In this document: one piece after another, positions 50,923 through 58,895 of the stretch
How the letters are laid out: every line of letters starts with the position of its first letter
How positions within the stretch are numbered: position 1 is the stretch's first letter
Assembly: GCA_011526585.1 (NCBI GenBank)
Contig: WYBB01000255.1
Span: 78,363 to 142,362, forward strand
Reading direction: 5' to 3'
Source of the DNA: Deltaproteobacteria bacterium
GTDB lineage: Bacteria; Myxococcota_A; UBA9042; PHBI01
Length of the DNA stretch: 64,000 bases
Translations under genes and position numbers: made by a program
Notes under the pieces: model-generated
The model's database searches: none
What the model was told of the DNA's origin: nothing
Seen by the model: the letters and a program-made list of their open reading frames with translations, nothing else

Positions 50923-52743
50923 ATCGCGGACCCGCGCACGGGCCCCCGATCCAGCTTCGCCTTTCGCGGGGCGGGCGCCTCGCGGCACGCCGAAGAACGC
51001 ATACAGCCCGAAGCCGAGCGCGAACCCGACGAACCACGCGTAGGTGTAGAGGTCGTGGAAGATCGGCGCGACCGCGTCGCCGTCGACCACCCCGGCCGCG
51101 GCAAGGAAGCCCGGCACGTTGGGCGCCACCGCGATCGCCAGGATCCCCATGGCGCGCCAGTTCCAGCCCGAGCCGCCGAAGCTGTAGGCGCCCTTGTCGG
51201 AGTACAGGTCGTCGACGACGAGCTCGGTCTTCCGCACGATGAAGTAGTCGGCGATCATGATGCCGCCGATCGGACCGAGCAGCGCCGAGTAGCCGACGAG
51301 CCACACGAAGAGGTAGTCGCCGACCGAGGCGAGGAGCTTCCACGGCATCATCAGGATCCCGATGACGCCGGTGATGATGCCGCCGGTCTTGAACGAGATG
51401 CGGCTCGGCGCGACGTTGGCGAAGTCGTTGGCCGGGCTCACGACGTTGGCGGCGATGTTGGTCGTCAGGGTCGCGATCGCCAGCGCGAACATCGCCACGA
51501 CGACGAGCACGGGGCTATCGAAGCGCGCGATGAGCGCGACCGGGTCCCAGGGCGCGTCACCCTGCACGAGCACGTCGGGGAACGCCAGGAGCGAAGCCGA
51601 GGTCACCGCCACCCCGATGAACGAGTAGAGCGCCATCGTAGGCGGCAGGCCGATGGTCTGGCCGTGCACCTGGTCTCTCTGCGAGCGCGCGAAGCGCGTG
51701 AAGTCGGGGATGTTGAGCGAGAGCGTCGCCCAGAAGCCGACCATCGCCGTGAGCCCGACGAGCAGGATCTCGAGGCTGAAGCCACCGGGCTTGACGCCCT
51801 CGGCGGGCACGCGCAGCTCGGCGAGGCTGCCGGCCTCCTTGGCGGGGGAGCGCACCTCGAAGACGAAGCGGTCGCCCTCCTGCGCCGCGCCGAGCGCGAC
51901 CTCGGGCGAGAACGGCCGCCACGCGACCGCGTCGAGCGCGGCTCTGACCCCGGCCTTGTCCGCCTTGACCGCGACCGGCGCATAGCGCAGCTCGGTCGCC
52001 TTGGGCACGCCGTCGACACTGACGACGTCGAGGCGCGCCGTCGCCACCCCGCCCTCGAGCGTCGCGCTCACCGTCGGGCGCGTGAACTGCTCCGAGGCGT
52101 CGAGCACGCGCCCCGGCCCACCGCCCTCGGAGAAGCCCCACGCGAGCAGCGCCAGGCCGACCGCGATCAGCACCGGCGCCGACCAGCTCTCGAAGAACTT
52201 GATCGCGTCCATGCCGCGCACGACGAAGTACATGTTGACGGCCCAGAACCCGAGGAACGCGATGAGCTGCGCCAGGTTGATGCCGAAGAAGTCACCGAGA
52301 TACGGCGCGTCGCCGACCGCCGGCACCAGCGCGCGCACGAGCTCGTAGAGCGCCAGCCCGCCGAGCCAGGTCTGGATCCCGAACCAGCCGCACGCGACCA
52401 GCGCGCGCAGGATCGCCGGCACGTTCGCGCCGCGCACGCCGAACGAGGCCCGCGCCAGCACCGGAAACGGGATCCCGTACTTCGCGCCCGGGTGGGCGTT
52501 CAAGACCATCGGCACCAGCACGATCACGTTGCCGACCAGCACCGTCAGGACGGCGCCCCACCACGACATACCCGACGCCAGGAGCCCGGCCGCCAGGGTG
52601 TAGGTCGGGATGCACACCGCCATGCCGACCCACAGCGCGGCGATATGCCACTTGCCCCAGGTGCGCTGGGCCGGCGTCGTCGGCGCGAGGTCGGCGTTCC
52701 ACAGGCTCGGGTGAGCGCCCTCGGGGCGTTGGGCTTCATGCAT
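50917..52743 (-). CDS. NCS1-family nucleobase/allantoin/hydantoin permease with inserted soluble domain
   Basis: A protein of 608 residues, against about 450-500 usual for the family. Family segments: WNADLAPTTPAQRTWGKWHIAALWVGMAVCIPTY, GLLASGMSWWGAV, HPGAKYGIPFPVLARASFGVRGANVPAILRALVACGWFGIQTWLGG, LTAMVGFWATLSLNIPDFTRFARS and NIAANVVSPANDFANVAP. Between helices 5 and 6, about residues 207-320, lies an insert of about 110 residues (GRVLDASEQFTRPTVSATLEGGVATARLD...PAKEAGSLAELRVPAEGVKPGGFS) with alternating beta strands. It imports nucleobases, hydantoin or related heterocycles with Na+ or H+. It is divergent from the OPT gene (143-bp gap). Confidence 0.9.
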   Translation of the reverse strand: MHEAQRPEGAHPSLWNADLAPTTPAQRTWGKWHIAALWVGMAVCIPTYTLAAGLLASGMSWWGAVLTVLVGNVIVLVPMVLNAHPGAKYGIPFPVLARASFGVRGANVPAILRALVACGWFGIQTWLGGLALYELVRALVPAVGDAPYLGDFFGINLAQLIAFLGFWAVNMYFVVRGMDAIKFFESWSAPVLIAVGLALLAWGFSEGGGPGRVLDASEQFTRPTVSATLEGGVATARLDVVSVDGVPKATELRYAPVAVKADKAGVRAALDAVAWRPFSPEVALGAAQEGDRFVFEVRSPAKEAGSLAELRVPAEGVKPGGFSLEILLVGLTAMVGFWATLSLNIPDFTRFARSQRDQVHGQTIGLPPTMALYSFIGVAVTSASLLAFPDVLVQGDAPWDPVALIARFDSPVLVVVAMFALAIATLTTNIAANVVSPANDFANVAPSRISFKTGGIITGVIGILMMPWKLLASVGDYLFVWLVGYSALLGPIGGIMIADYFIVRKTELVVDDLYSDKGAYSFGGSGWNWRAMGILAIAVAPNVPGFLAAAGVVDGDAVAPIFHDLYTYAWFVGFALGFGLYAFFGVPRGARPAKGEAGSGARARVRDT

Positions 52744-52869
52744 CTCCGCATCTCCCGCGTTGGCGACGGTCGTCCCTGGTTGTGCATCGAGACCCGCGCC
52801 CGTTCAAGTGCCCCGCGATCGCGCCCCGCCCCTGCCGGAGCCGCCGTCGACAGCACCCGACGAAGGTGA

Positions 52870-52877
52870 TAGCGCTA
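52870..52877. promoter_or_regulatory. TAGCGCTA palindrome upstream of the OPT gene
   Basis: An 8-bp perfect palindrome (TAGCGCTA) in the divergent intergenic region, 9 bp before the OPT start. The core resembles LacI/GalR-family operators. The spacing and length make this a weak call. Confidence 0.25.
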
Positions 52878-52886
52878 ACGTCCATC

Positions 52887-55229
52887 ATGAGCGCAACGTC
52901 TTCGTCCGTCACGACCGACACCGCCGCCACCCCGCACTTCGAGCCCTTCGTACCGGCCTCGAAGACCATGACCGAGCTCACGCTGCGCGCCGTCGTGCTC
53001 GGCTCGGTGCTCGGCATCATCTTCGCCGCCTCGTCGGTCTACCTCGGGCTCAAGGTCGGCCTCACCGTCTCGGCCTCGATCCCGGTCGCGGTGCTCTCGA
53101 TCACGCTGTTCCGCTGGCTCGGTCGCGCCTTCGGCGCTCGGCCGGCGACGATCCTCGAGAACAACATCGTGCAGACCACCGGCTCGGCCGGTGAGTCGAT
53201 CGCCGCCGGCATCGCCTTCACCCTGCCGTCGCTGCTCGTCATGGGCTTCGACATGGAGCTCATGCGCGTCTTGCTCGTCGGGCTCCTCGGCGGCCTGCTC
53301 GGCGTGCTCATGGGGATCCCGCTGCGCCACGGGCTCATGGTCAAGGAGCACGGCAAGCTCGCCTTCCCCGAAGGCACCGCCTGCGCCGACGTGCTCATCG
53401 TCGGCGAGCAGGGCGGCACCAACGCCAAGACCGTCTTCCTCGGCTTCGGCGTCGGCTTCGGCTACACCTTCCTGTCCGCCATCCTGCACCTCTGGGGCGA
53501 GGTCTCGAGCTTCACCGCCAGCTTCTGGGGCAAGCTCAAGGACTGGTCGATCGGCTTCGAGGCGACCCCCGCCATGATGGGCGTCGGCTACATCATCGGC
53601 CCGCGCGTCGCCGCCAACATGCTCGCCGGCGGCATGCTCGCCTTCTTCGTGCTGGTCCCGCTCATCCACGCCTTCGGCGACTCGATGATGACCTCGATGT
53701 ACCCGGCCGAGCCGGGCAAGCTCATCAAGGACATGGACCCGTCGGCCATCCGCAACAACTACATCCTCTTCATCGGCGCCGGCGCCGTGGCCACCGGCGG
53801 CTTCATCGCGCTCGCCCGCGCCATCCCCACCATCATCCAGGCCTTCAAGCGCGGCCTCGGCGCCATCGAGCGCCGCAAGAAGGACCCCGCCAGTGACACC
53901 ACCGAGCGCACCGAGAAGGACATCTCGATGCGCGTCGTGCTCTTCGGCTCGCTCGCGCTCGTGCTCGCCATCGCCATCGCGCCGGTCCTCGACATCAACC
54001 CGCTCTCGGCCGTGCTCATCGTGCTCTTCGGCTTCTTCTTCGTCACCGTCTCCGCGCGCATCACCGGCGAGATCGGCAGCTCCTCGAACCCGATCTCCGG
54101 CATGACCGTCGCCACCCTCCTCATCACCTGCGCGATCTTCGTCGCCATCGGCTGGACCGGCATCGAGTTCAAGGCGATGGCGCTCACCACCGCCGCGCTC
54201 GTCTGCGTCGCCGCCTCCAACGGCGGCACCATCGCGCAGGACCTCAAGACCGGCCACCTCGTCGGCGCCACCCCACGCGCCCAGCAGATCGCCATCATCG
54301 TCGGCGTCGCCACCTCGGCCATCATCATCGGCTTCGTGCTCCAGCTCCTCAACGACGGCCAGACCACCTTCCGCCCGGTCTCGGCGCCCGGCGTCACCGT
54401 CGTCACCTCGGCCGACGACCAGACGATGCAGGGCCCCGACGAAAAGACCTATCGCATCCACTACTTCCACGACCAGGCCACGACCGCCCTGCCGCGCGGC
54501 AAGTACCTCGTCGACGACGCCGGCCAGCTCGCCTTTTACGTCGACTCGTCGATCGCCGACAGCCAGAACTACCCCTGGCGCCTCGCGCCGCAGGTCTTCG
54601 AGACGAAGCTCACCGTGCCGGCCGACGCCGCGACCGAGCTCGGCCTCGACCGGCAGCCCTACCGCGCCATCGACCTGGCGGAGCCGCAGGGCGACGTGCC
54701 GCGCGGCCACTGGCTCGTCGACGAGAGCGGCGCCGTGCGCTGGGGCGCCGCCGAGCCGGTCGCCAAGTTCGACGCGCCCAAGGCCCAGCTCTTCCGCCTC
54801 ATCATCGACGGCACCATGGGCGGCCAGCTCCCCTGGGGCCTCGTGCTCATCGGCATGTTCCTCGCGATCATGATGGAGCTCGTCGGCGTGCAGTCGCTGC
54901 CGTTCGCCGTCGGCCTCTACCTGCCGATCTCCACCTCGGGCGGGATCTTCATCGGCGGCCTCGTGCGCCGCTTCGTCGACAAGAAGCGCAAGGGCAGCGC
55001 CGCCGAGGCCGAGTTCTCGCCGGGCGTGCTCATGGCCTCGGGCCTCATCGCCGGCGGCGCCATCGCCGGCGTGCTCTACGGGATCTTCGAGGGCGCGGGC
55101 GTGCAGCTCTCGCTCGCCTCCAGCCTGCCCGGCTTCTTCCACGACGACACCTGGTGGCCGCTCGTGCCCTTCCTCGCCCTGGCCGCGCTCCTCTACCGGG
55201 TCGGCAGCCGCAGCGACAAGACCACCTGA
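52887..55229 (+). CDS. OPT-family oligopeptide/metal-chelate transporter with inserted soluble domain
   Basis: A membrane protein of 780 residues with about 16 helices. Family blocks: LRAVVLGSVLGIIFAASSVYLGLKVGLTVSASIPVAVLSI, LENNIVQTTGSAGESIAAGIAFTLPSLLVMGF, LKHGLMVKEHGKLAFPEGTACADVLIVGEQGG, GEIGSSSNPISGMTVATLL, NGGTIAQDLKTGHLVGATPRAQQ and LPFAVGLYLPISTSGGIFIGG. An insert of about 140 residues (about 490-633) interrupts the C-terminal half before the GGQLPWGLVLIGMF block. It contains an internal repeat (PRGKYLVDDAGQLAFYVD and PRGHWLVDESGAVRWG). OPT proteins move oligopeptides or metal-siderophore complexes. ATG 52887 has no strong ribosome site. Confidence 0.9.
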   Translation: MSATSSSVTTDTAATPHFEPFVPASKTMTELTLRAVVLGSVLGIIFAASSVYLGLKVGLTVSASIPVAVLSITLFRWLGRAFGARPATILENNIVQTTGSAGESIAAGIAFTLPSLLVMGFDMELMRVLLVGLLGGLLGVLMGIPLRHGLMVKEHGKLAFPEGTACADVLIVGEQGGTNAKTVFLGFGVGFGYTFLSAILHLWGEVSSFTASFWGKLKDWSIGFEATPAMMGVGYIIGPRVAANMLAGGMLAFFVLVPLIHAFGDSMMTSMYPAEPGKLIKDMDPSAIRNNYILFIGAGAVATGGFIALARAIPTIIQAFKRGLGAIERRKKDPASDTTERTEKDISMRVVLFGSLALVLAIAIAPVLDINPLSAVLIVLFGFFFVTVSARITGEIGSSSNPISGMTVATLLITCAIFVAIGWTGIEFKAMALTTAALVCVAASNGGTIAQDLKTGHLVGATPRAQQIAIIVGVATSAIIIGFVLQLLNDGQTTFRPVSAPGVTVVTSADDQTMQGPDEKTYRIHYFHDQATTALPRGKYLVDDAGQLAFYVDSSIADSQNYPWRLAPQVFETKLTVPADAATELGLDRQPYRAIDLAEPQGDVPRGHWLVDESGAVRWGAAEPVAKFDAPKAQLFRLIIDGTMGGQLPWGLVLIGMFLAIMMELVGVQSLPFAVGLYLPISTSGGIFIGGLVRRFVDKKRKGSAAEAEFSPGVLMASGLIAGGAIAGVLYGIFEGAGVQLSLASSLPGFFHDDTWWPLVPFLALAALLYRVGSRSDKTT

Positions 55230-55348
55230 CGTCCCAACGCCCGTGGGGACTTGTCGTATCGCTCGCCAAGAGGGTCCTGGGGCTGGAGGTCGATCGCGGA
55301 TGCGGAGCGGCGCCGCACCGAAGCGCGTCGGTCCGGAGCGCCGTCGGA

Positions 55349-56695
55349 TCAGTCCCCGCAGGCCGGGCAGTAGACGCAGCGCACGGTCATGTTCGCGCTG
55401 ACGGCGCGGTCGATCGGCAGGATCTCGGCGCGCTGGAAGTCGACCGCCCACGCCGCGTCCGCGGGGTGATCGGTGACCAGGGTCGACGACCAGACCGCCG
55501 GCCCGGAGCCGGGGCACGCGCAGCCCACCGTGCCGAACGCGGCGTCCCAGTAGCAGCCATCCATCGCGCCGCCGCAGGCCGGGCAACCATGCGCATCGCA
55601 CGCCTGCGCGCTCCAGCAGTCGCTGTAGGAGGTGCAGCCGTCGCGCACCGCGCACGCGCCGCCCTGCGCGGTCGCCGCGCATCCGACGATCGTCTTGCGC
55701 AGCATGTCGATGCTCGGCAGGACCCAATCGCCGATCCCCGCCCAGGTCAGATCGCGGCAGTAGGTGTCGGCCTCCTGCCAGGTCGTCGCGCCGACCGGCA
55801 CCGGCCAGAGCTGCCACGTGAGGAGCCCGTCGACCCAGGTGGGCTCGTCGCCCACCGCGCGCACGACTGCGTAGAGGCTGAACTGCGTCGTCTCGACGGT
55901 CGCCGCGTCGGGCCCGAAGCTCGCGCCCGCGACCTCCTCCCAGGTCGGATCGGAGTCGTCGTCGCGGCGCAGGAGGCGCAGGCTCCCGGTCGCGCTCGCC
56001 TCGTGCGGGATGGTGAGCGTCACCGGCAGCGCGAAGGTCAGGCCGTGCGGTTCGAACGCCCAGGTGTCACCGCTGGCCGCGTAGGTCGAGGGCAGGTCGT
56101 CGGGTGGTGGGCCATCGCTGACCGAGATCACCGTCTCGCTCGCGAGCGCGCCGGCCGGGATCTCCGCCTGGGCCTCGTCGCCGACGATCCCGCCTTCCGG
56201 CCCGACGATCGTGCCGCCGTCGCTGTCGGCCTCGACGTCGGCGGTGTCGTCGACATCGCTCGTGTCGGTGGCGTCGTCGACGTCGCTCGTGTCGGTGGTG
56301 TCGTCGACGTCGCTCGTGTCGTCCGTGTCCGCGACGTCGCTCGTGTCGTCCGTGTCCGCGACGTCGCTCGTGTCGTCCGTGTCCGCGACGTCGCTCGTGT
56401 CGGTGGTGTCGTCGACGTCGCTCGTGTCGTCCGTGTCCGCGACGTCGCTCGTGTCGGAGGTGTCCTCCACCTCGGCGGTGTCGCTCGCATCGACCGTGTC
56501 CTCTACCTCGCTCGTGTCGACCGTGTCGGTCGTGTCGCTGGCATCGGTCGTGTCCGCGACATCGGTCGTGTCGGACGTATCGATCGAGTCGGCGGTGTCG
56601 ACCGCGTCGGTCGTGTCCGCGGCGGGCCCATCGCCGTCACCGCAGGCGCCTCCGACCAAGATGAGCACGATGAGAGGCCAGGCGTTGCGCAACAT
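55349..56695 (-). CDS. lipoprotein with Asp/Thr repeat stalk, ZU5-like domain and DUF1566/Lcl-type C-terminus
   Basis: A protein of 448 residues. The signal ends LVGGACGD (Cys at about 18), a lipobox-like site. Residues about 23-160 are an Asp/Thr/Ser-rich stalk whose central part is built from 9-residue units (DTSDVADTD and DTSDVDDTT). A ZU5-like module (GGTIVGPEGGIVGDEAQAEIPAGALASETVISV, about 160-260) follows, then a Cys-containing DUF1566-type domain (WQEADTYCRDLTWAGIGDWVLPSIDMLRKTIVGC...VWSSTLVTDHPADAAWAVDFQRAEI). The stalk would raise the ligand-binding domain away from the surface. It is convergent with the OPT gene. Confidence 0.82.
   Translation of the reverse strand: MLRNAWPLIVLILVGGACGDGDGPAADTTDAVDTADSIDTSDTTDVADTTDASDTTDTVDTSEVEDTVDASDTAEVEDTSDTSDVADTDDTSDVDDTTDTSDVADTDDTSDVADTDDTSDVADTDDTSDVDDTTDTSDVDDATDTSDVDDTADVEADSDGGTIVGPEGGIVGDEAQAEIPAGALASETVISVSDGPPPDDLPSTYAASGDTWAFEPHGLTFALPVTLTIPHEASATGSLRLLRRDDDSDPTWEEVAGASFGPDAATVETTQFSLYAVVRAVGDEPTWVDGLLTWQLWPVPVGATTWQEADTYCRDLTWAGIGDWVLPSIDMLRKTIVGCAATAQGGACAVRDGCTSYSDCWSAQACDAHGCPACGGAMDGCYWDAAFGTVGCACPGSGPAVWSSTLVTDHPADAAWAVDFQRAEILPIDRAVSANMTVRCVYCPACGD
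56256..56471. repeat. tandem array of eight 27-bp units in coding sequence
   Basis: Eight consecutive 27-bp units each begin TCGCTCGTGTCG (plus strand) and encode a 9-residue Asp/Thr/Ser repeat on the minus strand. Units 3, 4, 5 and 7 are identical; units 2 and 6 are also identical to each other; unit 1 differs from unit 2 by one base, and unit 8 is degenerate at its end. The block lies inside the lipoprotein stalk. Near-identity at DNA level suggests recent expansion by slippage, so copy number may vary between strains. Confidence 0.85.
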
Positions 56696-56880
56696 GTCAC
56701 ACCTCGGGGCGATGCGCCGACGAGCAACCGGTCACAAAGCTCCGGTCGATCGCGCGCAGCAGTCCCTGCTCGTGCAAGGCACGTGCCTCTCGCCGACTCG
56801 CCTCTACCCCTGCGACTGGCCCGGTGGGGGTGCTCCCTGGCACACCCGCACGCCCGGAGGTGGTCGAAACCGACCGCGGC

Positions 56881-57216
56881 TCAGGCCGCGCCCAGCTCCT
56901 TCTTGAGCAGCTCCGCGACCTCATCGCGCACCTTGTTCTGCGAGCCGCGCCACGCGGCCAGCCACACGATGAGGCCAATCAGGATCCCGGTGCCGATCAT
57001 GAACAGGGTGAAGGCCATGCTCGCGCCCGCCGACGGGAAGTTGCCGTTGACGACCAAGCCATCCTTCTTCGGCAGCACGCTCGCACCGATGAAGAAGCTC
57101 TGTTTGGCGTCGACGAAGCGCCCCACGCGGATCCCGTACTTGTACTTCGGCAGCTTCTGCTCGAGCAGCGACTTGATCTGATCGTTGGACGGCACGGTCT
57201 GGAGCGCGATCTTCAT
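56881..57216 (-). CDS. small membrane protein of unknown function
   Basis: A protein of 111 residues. The N-terminal 70 residues form a soluble domain (SNDQIKSLLEQKLPKYKYGIRVGRFVDAKQSFFIGASVLPKKDGLVVNGNFPSA) and a membrane helix follows (SMAFTLFMIGTGILIGLIVWLAAW, about 70-93), with a charged cytoplasmic tail (GSQNKVRDEVAELLKKELGAA). ATG 57216 has AAGGAGG 8 nt upstream. Function unknown. It is divergent from the toxin-antitoxin pair. Confidence 0.72.
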   Translation of the reverse strand: MKIALQTVPSNDQIKSLLEQKLPKYKYGIRVGRFVDAKQSFFIGASVLPKKDGLVVNGNFPSAGASMAFTLFMIGTGILIGLIVWLAAWRGSQNKVRDEVAELLKKELGAA

Positions 57217-57313
57217 GGCATTCCTCCTTTGGGGGGAGCGCGATTCCTCGACCTTTGGCGGCGCCTTGTCAAGGCGGGCCACCCGGAACGATCCGGTCGC
57301 GTCGCCTGCTTCG

Positions 57314-57346
57314 TTGACACGAAGTTCGTGGACCACTAGGTTCGTG
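57314..57346 (+). promoter_or_regulatory. promoter and overlapping operator of the toxin-antitoxin pair
   Basis: TTGACA (57314-57319) with TAGGTT 17 bp downstream (57337-57342) predicts transcription starting at or a few bases before the antitoxin ATG (57349), giving a leaderless mRNA. The palindrome CACGAA-G-TTCGTG (57318-57330) overlaps the -35 region, and a second TTCGTG half-site (57341-57346) sits on the -10 and start site, 16 bp from the first. This fits autorepression by the antitoxin-toxin complex. Confidence 0.5.
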
Positions 57347-57348
57347 GA

Positions 57349-57579
57349 ATGCGAAATCTGACCCTCACCGTGGACGACGACGTGGCCCAGTGGGCGCGCG
57401 TATACGCCGCCCGGCAGGGGCGCAGCGTCTCGCGTGTGGTCGGCGAGATCCTGCGCCAGAAGATGCTCGAGGAGGAGGGCTACCAGAGCGCCATGCAGGA
57501 GTATCTGGCGGCGGAGCCGGTCAAGCTCAGGGGCAAGCCGCAACGCTACCCGACGCGCGACGAGATCCATGAGCGGTAG
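57349..57579 (+). CDS. antitoxin, ribbon-helix-helix type (VapB-like)
   Basis: A protein of 76 residues that begins with the RHH beta-strand pattern (MRNLTLTVDDDVAQWARVYAARQGRSVSRVVGEILRQKM), typical of antitoxins that bind DNA as dimers. The C-terminal part (QSAMQEYLAAEPVKLRGKPQRYPTRDEIHER) should wrap the toxin. There is no Shine-Dalgarno site, and the promoter predicts leaderless translation. It overlaps the toxin gene by 11 bp. Confidence 0.85.
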   Translation: MRNLTLTVDDDVAQWARVYAARQGRSVSRVVGEILRQKMLEEEGYQSAMQEYLAAEPVKLRGKPQRYPTRDEIHER

Positions 57580-58006
57580 GGTCTTCGTCGACACCAACGT
57601 CTTCGTCTATCGGCGCGACGCGGCGGAGCGCCGCAAGGGACCGCTCGCGCGGCGCTGGCTCGAGCAGCTCTGGCGTGCTCGCACCGGCCGTACCAGCCTT
57701 CACGTGCTCGGCGAGCTCTACGCGGTCCTGACCCGCAAGCTCAAGCCTGGCCTGCCGATCGCCGAGGCGCGCGCCGACGTCACGGCGCTGCTCGCCTGGA
57801 ACCCGATCGCGACGGATCGTGCGATGATCGAGGGGGCCTGGCGCGTACAGGACCGCTTCGGCTTGAGCTGGGGGGACGCGCTGGTCGTCGCCGGTGCTCA
57901 GGCGTCGCGCTGCGACATCTTGCTCACCGAAGACCTCCAGGACGAGCTCGTGCTCGATGACGTCGTCGTCTGGAGCCCGTTCTCGCACCTACCCCCGGGC
58001 GGGTGA
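57569..58006 (+). CDS. vapC: PIN-domain ribonuclease toxin (VapC-like)
   Basis: A PIN-domain protein of 145 residues. The acidic quartet expected to bind Mg2+ is visible: VFVDTNVFVY (Asp), LGELYAVLT (Glu), SWGDALVVAGA (Asp) and LLTEDLQDE (Asp). VapC toxins are site-specific RNases that cut tRNA or rRNA when freed from VapB. ATG 57569 overlaps the antitoxin stop by 11 bp, the standard VapBC arrangement. Its last 18 bp overlap the convergent amidotransferase gene. Confidence 0.88.
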   Translation: MSGRVFVDTNVFVYRRDAAERRKGPLARRWLEQLWRARTGRTSLHVLGELYAVLTRKLKPGLPIAEARADVTALLAWNPIATDRAMIEGAWRVQDRFGLSWGDALVVAGAQASRCDILLTEDLQDELVLDDVVVWSPFSHLPPGG

Positions 58007-58822
58007 AGACCTCAGGCGCATGCGCCAGTCGACGCCGATGATCGTGCCCTCGGCGAGCGGCTCCCATACGTTCTCGCCCTGCAGCGGCTCGCTGGCGATC
58101 AGCATGTGGTTGACGCTGCCGCTCGCTGACGGCGCCTCGCACACCGCCGACAGCGACGGGCAGACGTCGCGATCGGCGCAGCGCCGCTTCCAGGTCGAGT
58201 AGTAGAGCTCCTTGCCGCCCTGGTGCGCCGCCATGACCTGGCCATTGGTGACGAGCAGGGTCAGCAGGCTGCGGCGGGCGGCGTCGCCGTCGTCGGCGAT
58301 CTCGCGCACGATCGTCACCGTCTCGCGCAAGGCCTTCTCGACCTCCTCGATCCCCAGCCGCCCGCCGAGCTCGCCGTACTTCGCCAGCTCGCTCAGGAAG
58401 AGGAAGAAGATGCGCTCGCTGTCGGTGTCGCCGAGGATGAAGCGCCTGAGCCGCGGCGCGATCGCCTGCTCGAGCGCCTCGCGCACCGCGGCAAAGCGCG
58501 GGATGTCGCCGTTGTGCGCCATGACCCAGCGCCCGTACTGGAACGGGTGCGAGTTGAGCACGGTGAGGTTGCCCTGCGTCGCCTTGCGCACGTGCGCGAC
58601 CACCGTCTCCGAGCTGACGATCCCCGAGACCCGCCGGAAGAGCGCGTCATCGAGCGCGCCCGCCGCGCTCCTCGTGACGTGCGGCGCGCCGTCGACGTAA
58701 TAGGCGACGCCCCAGCCGTCCGGGTGGCGCTCGGACTGCTTGCCCAGGGCGTTGTCGGCCGCGACCAGCGACCGGTGCACCTGGCTGGGGATCACGCTCC
58801 GGAATCCGAAGAGACGACACAC
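57989..58822 (-). CDS. class II glutamine amidotransferase (YafJ/EgtC-like)
   Basis: A protein of 277 residues. The initiator GTG 58822 is followed at once by Cys (CRLFGFRSVIPSQVHRSL), which after Met removal is the N-terminal nucleophile of Ntn-type amidotransferases. HPDGWGVAYY, VVAHVRKATQGNLTVLNSHPF and MAHNGDI are the glutaminase signatures. Related proteins include YafJ and EgtC (gamma-glutamyl release in ergothioneine synthesis). No ergothioneine genes are nearby, so the substrate is unknown. A start at 58855 is possible but would place residues before the catalytic Cys, so 58822 is preferred. Confidence 0.88.
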   Translation of the reverse strand: MCRLFGFRSVIPSQVHRSLVAADNALGKQSERHPDGWGVAYYVDGAPHVTRSAAGALDDALFRRVSGIVSSETVVAHVRKATQGNLTVLNSHPFQYGRWVMAHNGDIPRFAAVREALEQAIAPRLRRFILGDTDSERIFFLFLSELAKYGELGGRLGIEEVEKALRETVTIVREIADDGDAARRSLLTLLVTNGQVMAAHQGGKELYYSTWKRRCADRDVCPSLSAVCEAPSASGSVNHMLIASEPLQGENVWEPLAEGTIIGVDWRMRLRSSPARG

Positions 58823-58895
58823 GGCACGGCCTCGGCATGATGAGCCCGCGCACACCTCGCGCGCGGGCCTCCAGCCTACTCCGCGGGCGCGCCGA

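Noticed and set aside
56256..56471. CRISPR array
   Set aside because: The 27-bp units are contiguous with no unique spacers, and they are in frame in a lipoprotein gene.
58823..58855. Earlier start for the class II amidotransferase
   Set aside because: The catalytic Cys must be directly after the initiator residue; the extra eleven residues would block the N-terminal nucleophile.
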